64,000 nucleotides of DNA from assembly GCA_020846635.1 (NCBI GenBank), contig JADLDO010000041.1, forward strand, positions 186,001 to 250,000, given 5' to 3'. This stretch comes from Caldilineaceae bacterium. GTDB lineage: Bacteria; Chloroflexota; Anaerolineae; Caldilineales; Caldilineaceae. The notes below the pieces were generated by a model that was not told the origin of the DNA, made no database searches, and saw only the letters and a list, made by a program, of their open reading frames with translations. Shown here piece by piece: positions 7,908 to 16,511 of this stretch. The stretch's first letter is position 1, and each line of letters starts with the position of its first letter. A program made the translations under genes and the position numbers.

Positions 7908-9866
7908 ATGATGCATGGTTATGGTGGTTGGCGTAGTCTCATGGCAGACGACAGCGCGCCTCGTCCAAGTCTAAATCGCCAGATATTGGCGCGTGTCTTT
8001 GCCTATGGTCGTCCCTATTGGCGGGCGATTCTGATCGTTCTAGGCACGATTGCCGTGACCTCGCTGCTTGGGCTTGTGCCGCCGCTGCTCTATCGTGAGT
8101 TGATTGACAACGTATTGCCCAACCGCGACTTGCAGCGCCTGAACTTGCTGGCCCTGGGCATGTTGGGAATCCCCATCATCACTGGCGTGCTCAGTGTCGT
8201 CCAGCGTCTATACAGTGCCCGCGCCGGTGAAGGCATCATCTTTGATCTGCGCCAGCAGATGTACACGCACCTCCAACGGATGTCGCTGCGGTTTTTCACG
8301 CACACCAAACAGGGCGAAATCATCTCGCGCTTCAACTCCGATGTCGTGGGCGCACAGGATGCGATCACAGGGACGATCCCCAGCATCCTCACCAACAGTC
8401 TCACGCTGATTTCAACACTTATCGTTATGGTCGCCATCGAATGGCGTCTGGCGATCTTGGCAGTCTCTGTATTGCCCCTCTTTTTGCTGCCGGCCAAACG
8501 CATTGGGCGCATCCTGCGAGACATACGGCGTCAGGCAATGGAATATAATGCCGATATGAGCAATGTCCTGAGCCAGACACTCAACATCAGCGGCGCGCTC
8601 CTGGTCAAGACCTTTGGCAGCCAAGAACGAGAGGCGAAGCAATTTGGCGATGCCAACGCGCAGGTACGCGATATTGGCGTCCGCCGCGCGCGTGTCGGCC
8701 AGCTCTTCTTCATGGGCCTCTCCATCGCAGGCACGATTGGCGCGGGGCTGATCTATTGGGTTGGCGGCTATATGGTCCTGAACGATGTCATTACCACCGG
8801 GACCATCGTCGCCTTTGCGGCCTATCTGGCGCGCCTCTATGGCCCGCTGACCTCGCTGAGTTCGGTACACACAGAATTTATCCAATCCCTGGTCAGCTTC
8901 GAGCGCGTCTTTGAATATCTGGATAAGCCTGTTGAGATCCAGGACGCGCCCAATGCCGTCGTTCTGGCGAATGTCCAGGGACATATCCGCTTTGACCACG
9001 TCTGGTTCCGCTATCAAACAACGGCCACAGACACAGCGGAGTCAGCATCTTCCGCGCCGGAGGAAGATCGCACACCGGCACACGAACGCAAAGATGATGA
9101 AGTGCTTGCCCCCGTACCCACGCGCCAGTGGGCCTTGCAAGACCTTACCTTCACCGTGGAGCCTGGTCAATTGGTGGCGCTGGTAGGCCCCAGCGGTTCG
9201 GGCAAGACCACAACCACCTACCTGCTGCCCCGCCTCTATGACCCAACCAAAGGGGCCATCTATCTGGATGGTGTTGATCTGCGTGACGCAACACAGCTAT
9301 CGGTGGCAGAGCAGATCGGCATGGTGACACAGGAGACCTATCTCTTCCACGACACAATTCTCGCCAACTTGGTCTATGCCAAGCCGGATGCCACCCAAGC
9401 AGAGGTTGAAGCCGCCTGTCGTGCCGCCAACATCCATGACATGATTATGCGCCTTCCCACTGGCTATGATACGCTGGTGGGGGAACGGGGCTACCGGCTC
9501 AGTGGTGGCGAAAAACAGCGGCTTGCCATCGCCCGTGTCATCCTAAAAGACCCTCGCATCCTGGTTCTGGACGAGGCAACGTCCCATCTGGATTCTCAGA
9601 ACGAAGCCATGATCCAGGCCGCGCTCGAACCGCTCTTTGCCGGGCGCACGAGCATCGTCATTGCCCATCGCCTCTCCACCGTCCTGGCGGCTGATCAAAT
9701 TCTAGTCCTCGCCGAAGGGCAAGTGGTAGAGCAAGGCACGCATGCCGAACTCTTGGCGTTGGGTGGTCTCTATACGGAGCTTTACAAAACACAGTTCAGC
9801 AGCACGCCGCAGGCTGCGGAACCCGAAACAACGTTCGAAGCGATGCCTGCCCCCGCGGCTCTCTGA
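7908..9866 (+). CDS. ABC exporter, TMD-NBD half-transporter
   Basis: A 652-residue type IV ABC exporter: an N-terminal six-helix membrane domain (about residues 20-330) and a nucleotide-binding domain. The NBD has canonical residues throughout: Walker A GPSGSGKTTT, Q-loop VTQE, signature LSGGE, Walker B ILVLDEATSHLD with catalytic Glu, and H-loop IAHRLST. An unusual hydrophilic stretch of about 35 residues, rich in Glu, Ala, Ser and Thr, interrupts the NBD between VWFRYQTT and WALQDLTF, right after the A-loop aromatic. All catalytic motifs intact suggests a homodimer. A shorter start at 7941 (MADDS) is possible; neither start has a strong ribosome-binding site. Substrate unknown. A globin gene follows 78 bases downstream. 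Confidence 0.88.
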   Translation: MMHGYGGWRSLMADDSAPRPSLNRQILARVFAYGRPYWRAILIVLGTIAVTSLLGLVPPLLYRELIDNVLPNRDLQRLNLLALGMLGIPIITGVLSVVQRLYSARAGEGIIFDLRQQMYTHLQRMSLRFFTHTKQGEIISRFNSDVVGAQDAITGTIPSILTNSLTLISTLIVMVAIEWRLAILAVSVLPLFLLPAKRIGRILRDIRRQAMEYNADMSNVLSQTLNISGALLVKTFGSQEREAKQFGDANAQVRDIGVRRARVGQLFFMGLSIAGTIGAGLIYWVGGYMVLNDVITTGTIVAFAAYLARLYGPLTSLSSVHTEFIQSLVSFERVFEYLDKPVEIQDAPNAVVLANVQGHIRFDHVWFRYQTTATDTAESASSAPEEDRTPAHERKDDEVLAPVPTRQWALQDLTFTVEPGQLVALVGPSGSGKTTTTYLLPRLYDPTKGAIYLDGVDLRDATQLSVAEQIGMVTQETYLFHDTILANLVYAKPDATQAEVEAACRAANIHDMIMRLPTGYDTLVGERGYRLSGGEKQRLAIARVILKDPRILVLDEATSHLDSQNEAMIQAALEPLFAGRTSIVIAHRLSTVLAADQILVLAEGQVVEQGTHAELLALGGLYTELYKTQFSSTPQAAEPETTFEAMPAPAAL

Positions 9867-9944
9867 TCGACATTGCTACCGTCGTGGCCATCCTTCAGAG
9901 GCACAACAGCGCATCACTTTCAAATAGGATAAAAGTTCAATATC

Positions 9945-10388
9945 ATGGAAAACACCCTCTTTGTACCTGCGGGCGGTCCACCTCGAGTCGCCCCACCCGA
10001 CCACGCCATCTACGCTGCAATGGGCACGGAGATGATTTTCGAGATGCAGCGCGATTTCTACCGAGAATTGGAAAAATCGTCCATACGCTTCATGTTTCCC
10101 GACGACATGATGGCTGCCGCCGACCGCTCAGCAGCCTTTTTTGTGGGCCTGCTGGGTGGCCCGCCTCTCTATCAACAACTCTATGGCAACCCCATGATGC
10201 GCGCCCGCCACATGCCCTTTCCCATTGACGAAGCCGCGCGCCAAGAGTGGCTGCGCTGCTTTGCCGTGGTGCTGGAAGACGCCACTACCCGTTACAACTT
10301 TCCAGAAGAACACCTGCCCGGTTTCTGGGCCTTCCTCGAAGGCTTCTCCGGCTGGATGGTCAACACGGCAACGCCGCCAGCCGGTTAA
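9945..10388 (+). CDS. Truncated haemoglobin (group II/III-like globin)
   Basis: A 147-residue haem-binding globin of the 2-over-2 type. The tract GGPPLYQQLYG followed by MMRARHMPFPI is characteristic of bacterial truncated globins, the His in RARHMPF being the proximal haem ligand; DEAARQEWLRCF is the following helix. Such proteins bind oxygen or NO and are associated with oxygen delivery or NO detoxification. It has a roughly 20-residue N-terminal extension rich in Pro. A [2Fe-2S] ferredoxin gene lies just beyond on the opposite strand, which may be coincidence. The gene ends 18 bases before a strong terminator hairpin shared with the convergent ferredoxin gene. Confidence 0.8.
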   Translation: MENTLFVPAGGPPRVAPPDHAIYAAMGTEMIFEMQRDFYRELEKSSIRFMFPDDMMAAADRSAAFFVGLLGGPPLYQQLYGNPMMRARHMPFPIDEAARQEWLRCFAVVLEDATTRYNFPEEHLPGFWAFLEGFSGWMVNTATPPAG

Positions 10389-10405
10389 AAAGGTCGAACA
10401 TAAAA

Positions 10406-10436
10406 GAGGTGACGAAGCATGATGCTTCGTCACCTC
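10406..10436. terminator. Perfect hairpin between globin and ferredoxin genes
   Basis: GAGGTGACGAAGCAT and ATGCTTCGTCACCTC are perfect complements around a single G, so the real loop is a few bases wide. The minus-strand side continues with TTTTATG and later TTTTT, giving an intrinsic terminator for the ferredoxin gene; it may stop the globin transcript as well. Confidence 0.8.
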
Positions 10437-10469
10437 CTCTACACATAAGTCTTTTCAAATGGGTGCAGA

Positions 10470-10832
10470 TTAGTCCTTCGTTGTCCACACCGGTTCGGGG
10501 TGGATATCCGGTTCGGGCCGGTCGCCTGGATCGGGGCGACCACTGCCCTCTAGGCGGCTGATGGCACGCACAGTCATATTATGGGTCGCCAGGATTTGGC
10601 ATGAGAGACGCACACCGCTCAATCCCTTCTCAGCCAATTTCTCCTTTTCGGCGACCGTCATTTGCTGAGGCTCACCCGCCACAAACTCCACACGACAGGT
10701 GGTGCAGCGGCAGTTCCCACCACAAGCGTGTAGCTGATCCACACCGGCCTCATCCTCCAGCGCCAGCACCAGCCGCTTATCCTGGGGAACCTCAAAAGTG
10801 CCAAAGCCTTCCACGGTCAACAGGGGCATCAT
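10470..10832 (-). CDS. [2Fe-2S] ferredoxin, adrenodoxin-like cysteine spacing
   Basis: A 120-residue soluble electron carrier. The cluster ligands are read as Cys in HACGGNCRCTTC (C-x5-C-x2-C, with an additional Cys between) and the distant LSCQI, the spacing of Isc Fdx and adrenodoxin. A hydrophilic Pro/Asp-rich tail of about 25 residues follows the fold. GAAAGGAAAG directly before the ATG-ATG start is a good ribosome-binding site. It is monocistronic and convergent with the globin gene. Partner unknown; it could serve a P450, dioxygenase or Fe-S assembly. Confidence 0.88.
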   Translation of the reverse strand: MMPLLTVEGFGTFEVPQDKRLVLALEDEAGVDQLHACGGNCRCTTCRVEFVAGEPQQMTVAEKEKLAEKGLSGVRLSCQILATHNMTVRAISRLEGSGRPDPGDRPEPDIHPEPVWTTKD

Positions 10833-10923
10833 CTTTCCTTTCTGCTGTCAGTCTGCGGAATAAATTGAATATACTTTGTAGGTAAGAACGCAAGAGCAAT
10901 CAACTATAAGAGACTCATCCTCT

Positions 10924-12252
10924 ATGACGACCCTTGCCCAACCTTCGCACCAGTATACAGGAATGCGCGCTTTTCTCATCTTTTGGTTCGGCCAGTTGGT
11001 CTCACTCCTGGGAACCAACATGTCGCGCTTTGCCCTCACCATCTGGGCCTGGGAGCTGACAGGGCAAGCCACCGCGCTCGCTTTGGTAGCCGTATTCTCC
11101 TTTGCGCCTGCGGTGCTCGTCAGCCCCATTGCCGGGGCGATGGTAGACCGGCTGCCACGCAAGTTGATGATGATGCTCAGCGATGCCGCCGCAGGGTTGG
11201 CATCGTTCGTGATTCTACTGCTCTATCTATCCGGTACGCTGGAGATTTGGCACTTGTACGTTGCCGGAGCCTTTACCGGCATCTTCGAATCCTTCCAATT
11301 CCCCGCCTTCTCCGCTGCTATCAGCACGATGGTTCCCAAAGAGCAATATGGCCGCGCCAATGGCCTCCTGTCACTTGCCGAATCCGTGTCGGCTATTGCG
11401 GCCCCGGTGCTGGCGGGTCTGCTGCTGGCGCTCATGGGCATTGGCGGCATCCTGGTCATTGATGTCGTCACCTGCCTTTTCGCCATTGTTGTACTCCTCT
11501 TTATCACCGTTCCGCAGCCCAAACGCACCACGGATCATGAAGCACAAACGCGCAACTTCTGGGGCGAAGTCACCTATGGCTTCCGCTATATCCTCACACG
11601 CCCCAGCCTCCTGGGTCTGCAAATGACCTTTCTCGCCAGCAATTTCCTGGGCGGCATCGGTCTAATTCTGGTTAACCCAATGGTGCTGGCGCGCAGCAGC
11701 AATGAACTGGCGCTGGCGACCGTACAAACCGCGTTTGGCATCGGCGGCGTGGTGGGCGGGCTGCTCTTAAGCACATGGGGTGGGCCAAAGCGGCGTGTGC
11801 ATGGTGTCTTGTTCGGCTTTATTTGGGCCAGTCTATTTCAGGTCTGGTTGGGCATTGGTCAATCGCTTTGGGTCTGGTCAGCCGCCAGCTTCATCCTCAT
11901 GATCTCCTTCCCCATCATCAACGGCTCGAACCAAGCCATCTGGCAAGCTAAAGTTGCGCCCGATGTGCAGGGACGCGTCTTTGCTGCCCGTCGTGTCTTT
12001 GCACAGCTTACGGGGCCTCTGGGCATGGCGCTGGCCGGGCCATTGGCCGACTGGATACTCGAACCCGCCATGCGCGAGGGGGGTGCGCTAGTCGATGCGT
12101 TGGGCTGGCTCTTTGGCACAGGCCCCGGCGCGGGCATGGGGCTGCTCATCTCCCTCACCGGCCTGGCGGGCATCGCCGTCGGCATCACCGGCTACGCCAT
12201 CCCCGCCATCTACCACGCCGAATCCCGCCTCCCCGACCACGACGAGGCATGA
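10924..12252 (+). CDS. MFS exporter, MFS_3/EntS-macrolide efflux type
   Basis: A 442-residue inner-membrane transporter with about 12 hydrophobic helices. The reading FWFGQLVSLLGTNMSRFALTIW at the N-terminus and SPIAGAMVDRLPRK in the loop after helix 2 match the branch that holds enterobactin exporter EntS and macrolide efflux MefA. C-terminal half has GSNQAIWQAKVAPDVQGRVF, also typical of this branch. The natural substrate, perhaps a siderophore or antibiotic, cannot be read from sequence. It starts divergently from the ferredoxin gene, 90 bases apart, and ends at a strong terminator. It belongs to an efflux-rich block with four ABC exporters. Confidence 0.85.
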   Translation: MTTLAQPSHQYTGMRAFLIFWFGQLVSLLGTNMSRFALTIWAWELTGQATALALVAVFSFAPAVLVSPIAGAMVDRLPRKLMMMLSDAAAGLASFVILLLYLSGTLEIWHLYVAGAFTGIFESFQFPAFSAAISTMVPKEQYGRANGLLSLAESVSAIAAPVLAGLLLALMGIGGILVIDVVTCLFAIVVLLFITVPQPKRTTDHEAQTRNFWGEVTYGFRYILTRPSLLGLQMTFLASNFLGGIGLILVNPMVLARSSNELALATVQTAFGIGGVVGGLLLSTWGGPKRRVHGVLFGFIWASLFQVWLGIGQSLWVWSAASFILMISFPIINGSNQAIWQAKVAPDVQGRVFAARRVFAQLTGPLGMALAGPLADWILEPAMREGGALVDALGWLFGTGPGAGMGLLISLTGLAGIAVGITGYAIPAIYHAESRLPDHDEA

Positions 12253-12257
12253 AACAT

Positions 12258-12287
12258 AAACCCACCGTCACAAGTGACGGTGGGTTT
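12258..12287. terminator. Intrinsic terminator after the MFS gene
   Basis: AAACCCACCGTCAC and GTGACGGTGGGTTT form a perfect 14-bp stem with an AA centre. It begins 5 bases after the MFS stop codon. The symmetric A and T ends would let it act from either side. Confidence 0.85.
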
Positions 12288-12362
12288 ACAGAGGCTCTTA
12301 CACGATAAAGTCACGCAACTGAATGGATATTACCAGATGTAGGGACACCATGGATGATGTCC

Positions 12363-14297
12363 CTACGACGCGGGCACCACAACTGCTTGCGTCCCGTCCC
12401 CGCTCGCGGCAACCACTTCCTCTTGTCGCCGGAATTGGCTCATATAGAGATCGTAATAGACCCCCTGCTGCGCCAACAGTTCCTCATGCCGCCCGCGTTC
12501 CACAATCTCGCCGGCGCGCAGCACCAACACCTGATCCGCATTGCGAATCGTGGAAAGACGGTGGGCAATGACAAAACTTGTGCGCCCTGCCAGAAGCTTC
12601 TCCAGCGCCGCCTGGATCAAACGCTCGGTGCGCGTGTCCACGCTGCTTGTCGCCTCGTCCAGAATCAGGATACGCGGGTCAGCCAACGCCGCGCGCGCAA
12701 TCGCCAACAACTGCCGCTGCCCCTGGCTCAAGCCCCCTCCACGCTCGCCCAACACTGTGTTATAGCCTTCGGGCAGCCGTTGGATAAAGTCATGCGCCTG
12801 CGCCAGTTTTGCCGCGGCGATCACTTCCTCATCGCTCGCCTCGGGGCGACCATAGCGGATGTTGCTCATCACCGATTCGCTAAACAAGAAGGTATCCTGC
12901 AACACAAGCCCGATCTGGCGGCGCAAACTCTCCGTCTTGACCTGGGTCACATCGATCCCGTCAATCATTACCTTGCCCTGGGTTGCCTCATAAAATCGTG
13001 GCAGCAAATTGACCAGTGTCGTCTTGCCCGCGCCCGTCGGCCCAACAATGGCGATGGTCTCGCCCGCCTGTGCCGAGAGGTTGATCCCCTTCAGCACCGG
13101 CTCACCGGGCGTATACTCCGCCCACACATTGTCATAGACCACTTGGCCTTGAATCGGCGGCATTTCCGTCGCGTTCGGCGCGTCGACAATCTCCGGCACT
13201 TCGTCGATCAACTGAAAGATACGTTCAGCCCCGGCAATAGCGCTTTGCAGATTCGTCCACAACACGCTGATCTGCTGGATCGGCTGGTTAAAGCGTTGGA
13301 CATAGCCAATGTAGGTGACGATTAACCCCAGCGTCACCGCCGCGCCCCCCAAGTTCTGGCCGCGCAGCAGGAAGTAACCACCCACCCCCGCCACGATGGC
13401 AAGCGCGACATACCCTAATGCCTCCAGCGTTGGCGCCAGTGCCGACGTATAGGCCACGGCGCGGATATTGGCATCGCGATTGGCAGCGTTGCTCTGACGG
13501 AAGTTCTCAATGTTGGCGGACTCGCGGCTAAACGCCTGCACCTCGCGCACACCGGAGATGCCTTCCTCCAGCTCGGCGTTGACATTGCCGATCTCCTGGC
13601 GCGTGCGCCGGAAGGCGCGGCGCGCCCGGTCGCTAAACCAGAGCGTCGTCACCACCATGATCGGCATCACCGCCAAGCTCAACAAGCCATAGGCCCAGTT
13701 GTAGGTCAGCATCGTATAAGCGATCCAGAAGATGATCAGCCCACTGCTCAACACCTGCACCAGCGCAAAACCCACCGCTTGTTGCAGCGTGCTGGCGTCG
13801 TTGGTGATCCGGCTCATCAGATCGCCGCTCTCATGGCGGCTGTAGTAGCCCAGTGATAGCTGCTGCAAGCGGGCAAAGACCTCCACCTGCAAGTGGCGCA
13901 GCACATGATTGCCTGCCCAACTGGTCAGATAGAACATTAAGCCTGCTGCGACAGCCCCCAAAAGTTGCAGCCCGACCAGCACCAACACCAGCTTGAGCAG
14001 CCCCCCCAACAGGTCATCGCGTGTGGGGTTGGCCGGCACAGCAAACAGGCACTCCACCGGCGTCCCAGCCGGCAATTCGCTGCGCACAATAACCGGCGTC
14101 AGATAACAATCGACTGCCTGCCCATTCAAGACGGGGCTAATGACCTGCGCCCAGGCATTGGCAATCATCAGCGCCAACACCAGCAGCAGCACAGCCCAAT
14201 AGGGCCGAAAATAACCACCCAGCCGCCGCAGTGTTTCACCCGTACTGACCGGCTTGATTGCCTCTTGCTCAAGGATACCGCGCCAACTTCCAAACAT
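12363..14297 (-). CDS. ABC exporter subunit with variant signature (LSQGQ)
   Basis: A 644-residue half-transporter with an N-terminal six-helix domain and a C-terminal NBD. Walker A is GPTGAGKTT, Walker B is ILILDEATSSVD with catalytic Glu, and the H-loop is IAHRLST, but the ABC signature reads LSQGQ instead of LSGGQ. A soluble insertion with two Cys (VECLF and VDCYL region) interrupts the loop between helices 1 and 2. It is the second gene of a two-gene minus-strand operon, 57 bases after the partner at 14355-16241, whose NBD is degenerate at Walker B and H-loop. The complementary defects argue for a heterodimer like TM287/288 or BmrCD. AGGAG lies six bases before the ATG. Confidence 0.9.
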   Translation of the reverse strand: MFGSWRGILEQEAIKPVSTGETLRRLGGYFRPYWAVLLLVLALMIANAWAQVISPVLNGQAVDCYLTPVIVRSELPAGTPVECLFAVPANPTRDDLLGGLLKLVLVLVGLQLLGAVAAGLMFYLTSWAGNHVLRHLQVEVFARLQQLSLGYYSRHESGDLMSRITNDASTLQQAVGFALVQVLSSGLIIFWIAYTMLTYNWAYGLLSLAVMPIMVVTTLWFSDRARRAFRRTRQEIGNVNAELEEGISGVREVQAFSRESANIENFRQSNAANRDANIRAVAYTSALAPTLEALGYVALAIVAGVGGYFLLRGQNLGGAAVTLGLIVTYIGYVQRFNQPIQQISVLWTNLQSAIAGAERIFQLIDEVPEIVDAPNATEMPPIQGQVVYDNVWAEYTPGEPVLKGINLSAQAGETIAIVGPTGAGKTTLVNLLPRFYEATQGKVMIDGIDVTQVKTESLRRQIGLVLQDTFLFSESVMSNIRYGRPEASDEEVIAAAKLAQAHDFIQRLPEGYNTVLGERGGGLSQGQRQLLAIARAALADPRILILDEATSSVDTRTERLIQAALEKLLAGRTSFVIAHRLSTIRNADQVLVLRAGEIVERGRHEELLAQQGVYYDLYMSQFRRQEEVVAASGDGTQAVVVPAS

Positions 14298-14354
14298 AAT
14301 GCACTCCTTTATGCGACGCAGATAGGTCGCAGAAGATGTTGCGTAGAAGACAAA

Positions 14355-16241
14355 CTAGCCAACCGTCACCGCTGCCGCTTCGTCAGCGGGCGCAACGGCA
14401 TCTTCCACCAACTGGCTGCGATAGATCTCCACATAGGCCGGGCTGCTCTCCATCAACTCCGCATGGCGACCCTGGGCCACGATGCGACCATTTTCCAGAA
14501 CCAAAATCTGGTCAGCGTTCAAGACGGTGCTAATGCGCTGGGCGATCACAAAGCTGGTGCGCCCCTCCATCAACTTGTCCAACGCATGTTGGATGCGCGC
14601 CTCGGTCGCCACGTCTACACTGCTGGTAGAGTCATCCAAGATCAAAATGGCAGGGTCGAGCAGGAGCGCGCGTGCAATGGCAATGCGCTGCTTCTGCCCA
14701 CCACTCAAGGTCGTGCCGCGCTCCCCCACAGGCGTTGCATAGCCTTCGGGCATCTGCATAATAAAGTCATGGGCAGCGGCAGCCTGGGCAGCGGCGCTCA
14801 CCTCCTCATCGGTCGCGTCCGGGCGACCAAAGGCGATATTCTCGCGGATGCTGCCTGTAAACAGATTGGTTTCCTGTAAGACGATGCCGATTTGGCGGCG
14901 CAGGCTCTCAATCGTCACCTCGCGCACATCATAACCGTCGATCAGGAGCGCGCCCTCACTCACATCATAGAAGCGCGGGATCAGATTAATAATAGTTGTC
15001 TTGCCGCTCCCCGTCGCCCCCAACAGCGCCACCGTCGTCCCCGATTCGGCACGAAAATTAATCGCATCTAAGACTGGCTCGCCGCTGTTAAAGTAGCGAA
15101 ACGTCACATCACGAAATTCGACTTCGCCCTGGATCGCGGGCAGCGGTTGCGCGCCGGGTCGATCCATTACTTCATTCTGCGCGTCCAGAATCTCGAAAAT
15201 ACGGTCTGCGCTGGCGCTGGCCTGGCTCATCTGCCCGATGATGAAGCCAAGCTGCCCCATTGGAAAAAAGACATACCAGAGGTAGATCGAAAACTTCTGC
15301 CATTCGCCAATCGTCAAGGTACTATCGATGATCTGCCGCCCGCCAAAGTAGAGGATCGCGACCTGCCCAAGCCCCCCTACCGTGAAGATCAGCGGGAAGA
15401 TAAAGCTCATGACACGCGCCACCGCAATCTGCTGGTGCATGGCCTCATCAGCTGCGTGTTCAAAGCTCGCCTGTTGGTGAGGCTCGCGCGCAAACGCCTT
15501 AATGACGCGAATACCCGCCAAGCTCTCCTGCAAGACGGTATTCAACGCCGAAATCTTGATCTGTACCTTACGAAACAGCGGCTGCGAGATGGCTCCAAAG
15601 GTCATAAAGAGCGCAAAGGCAATCGGCAAAATGGGCAGCACCACCAGCGTCAAACGCCAGTTGGAGATGATGAGCAACGTCAGCGCGCCCACCAACAGCA
15701 CCACCGCTTGCAGCAGCATGAGCAGCCCTTGCCCCAAAAAGATGCGTAGCTTCTCGACATCATCGGTCGCACGCACCATCAGTTGCCCGGTGCGGTTGCG
15801 GTCATGATAGCTAAAGGAAAGTCGTTGAATCTTGGCAAAGAGATCGTTACGCAGATCAAAAGCAATGCCCTGGCTCATCTTCTCTGCCGAGAACGCTTGG
15901 GTAAACGCAAAGACGCCACGCGCCACGGCAAAGAGCACAATCAAGGCAATCGACCAGCTCAACGCCTGCAATGCCACGGCCATCGCCGTTTCTTGCGCCG
16001 CCACGCTGCCGCTTTGCTGGAGCGCCAACCCCTGCGCGACAGCATCCAAAATTCTTTGTATCATCTGCGGCACCAACAATTGGGCAAAGATGCTGATCAG
16101 CAGCGCGGCCACTGCTATAACCGCCGTGTTGCGATAGTTGCGAAGATAGCGAAACGCTCGCCCCAACTGTTTGAAACCAGCCGAGGGGGGACGCTGCCCC
16201 TCTTTTTGCACTTCTGCTTTTTGTGCTTTCTTTTCGCTCAT
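14355..16241 (-). CDS. ABC exporter subunit with degenerate catalytic site (LDD, IAQR)
   Basis: A 628-residue half-transporter with membrane domain and NBD. Walker A (GATGSGKTT) and signature (LSGGQ) are intact, but the residue after Walker B is Asp (ILILDDSTSSVD) in place of catalytic Glu and the H-loop His is Gln (IAQRIST). These are the hallmark changes of the degenerate site in heterodimeric exporters. The next gene supplies Glu and His with a variant signature, as expected of a partner. The start is ATG at 16241, chosen for the AGGAG seven bases upstream; the frame stays open a further eight codons. The N-terminus is Lys/Glu-rich before the first helix. Confidence 0.9.
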   Translation of the reverse strand: MSEKKAQKAEVQKEGQRPPSAGFKQLGRAFRYLRNYRNTAVIAVAALLISIFAQLLVPQMIQRILDAVAQGLALQQSGSVAAQETAMAVALQALSWSIALIVLFAVARGVFAFTQAFSAEKMSQGIAFDLRNDLFAKIQRLSFSYHDRNRTGQLMVRATDDVEKLRIFLGQGLLMLLQAVVLLVGALTLLIISNWRLTLVVLPILPIAFALFMTFGAISQPLFRKVQIKISALNTVLQESLAGIRVIKAFAREPHQQASFEHAADEAMHQQIAVARVMSFIFPLIFTVGGLGQVAILYFGGRQIIDSTLTIGEWQKFSIYLWYVFFPMGQLGFIIGQMSQASASADRIFEILDAQNEVMDRPGAQPLPAIQGEVEFRDVTFRYFNSGEPVLDAINFRAESGTTVALLGATGSGKTTIINLIPRFYDVSEGALLIDGYDVREVTIESLRRQIGIVLQETNLFTGSIRENIAFGRPDATDEEVSAAAQAAAAHDFIMQMPEGYATPVGERGTTLSGGQKQRIAIARALLLDPAILILDDSTSSVDVATEARIQHALDKLMEGRTSFVIAQRISTVLNADQILVLENGRIVAQGRHAELMESSPAYVEIYRSQLVEDAVAPADEAAAVTVG

Positions 16242-16511
16242 CATCCATCTCCTACTCTTTGGCAAAACCTCTTTGGCGTAATGCAGGATTCGCCCCGCGC
16301 GACCCCACGATTTGCCTGTAACTCACGCAGTATACATTGAGTCGCGCCATTTGCCGATCAGACATTCGTTTTTGCTCATTTTTACCCATTGCGAATTTCC
16401 ATCACGAATCTGCCATCCCAACCCAACAGAGACGAAAATTTGACAATCTTCGCCAGAACCAGGACACTATCCCCACAATACTTCGTACTTCGAACCATCT
16501 TGCAGCAACCG

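Noticed and set aside
16389..16511. 41-residue N-terminal extension of the divergent ABC exporter
   Set aside because: The residues do not resemble an exporter N-terminus and there is no ribosome-binding site before 16389; a start at 16512 or 16521 is preferred.
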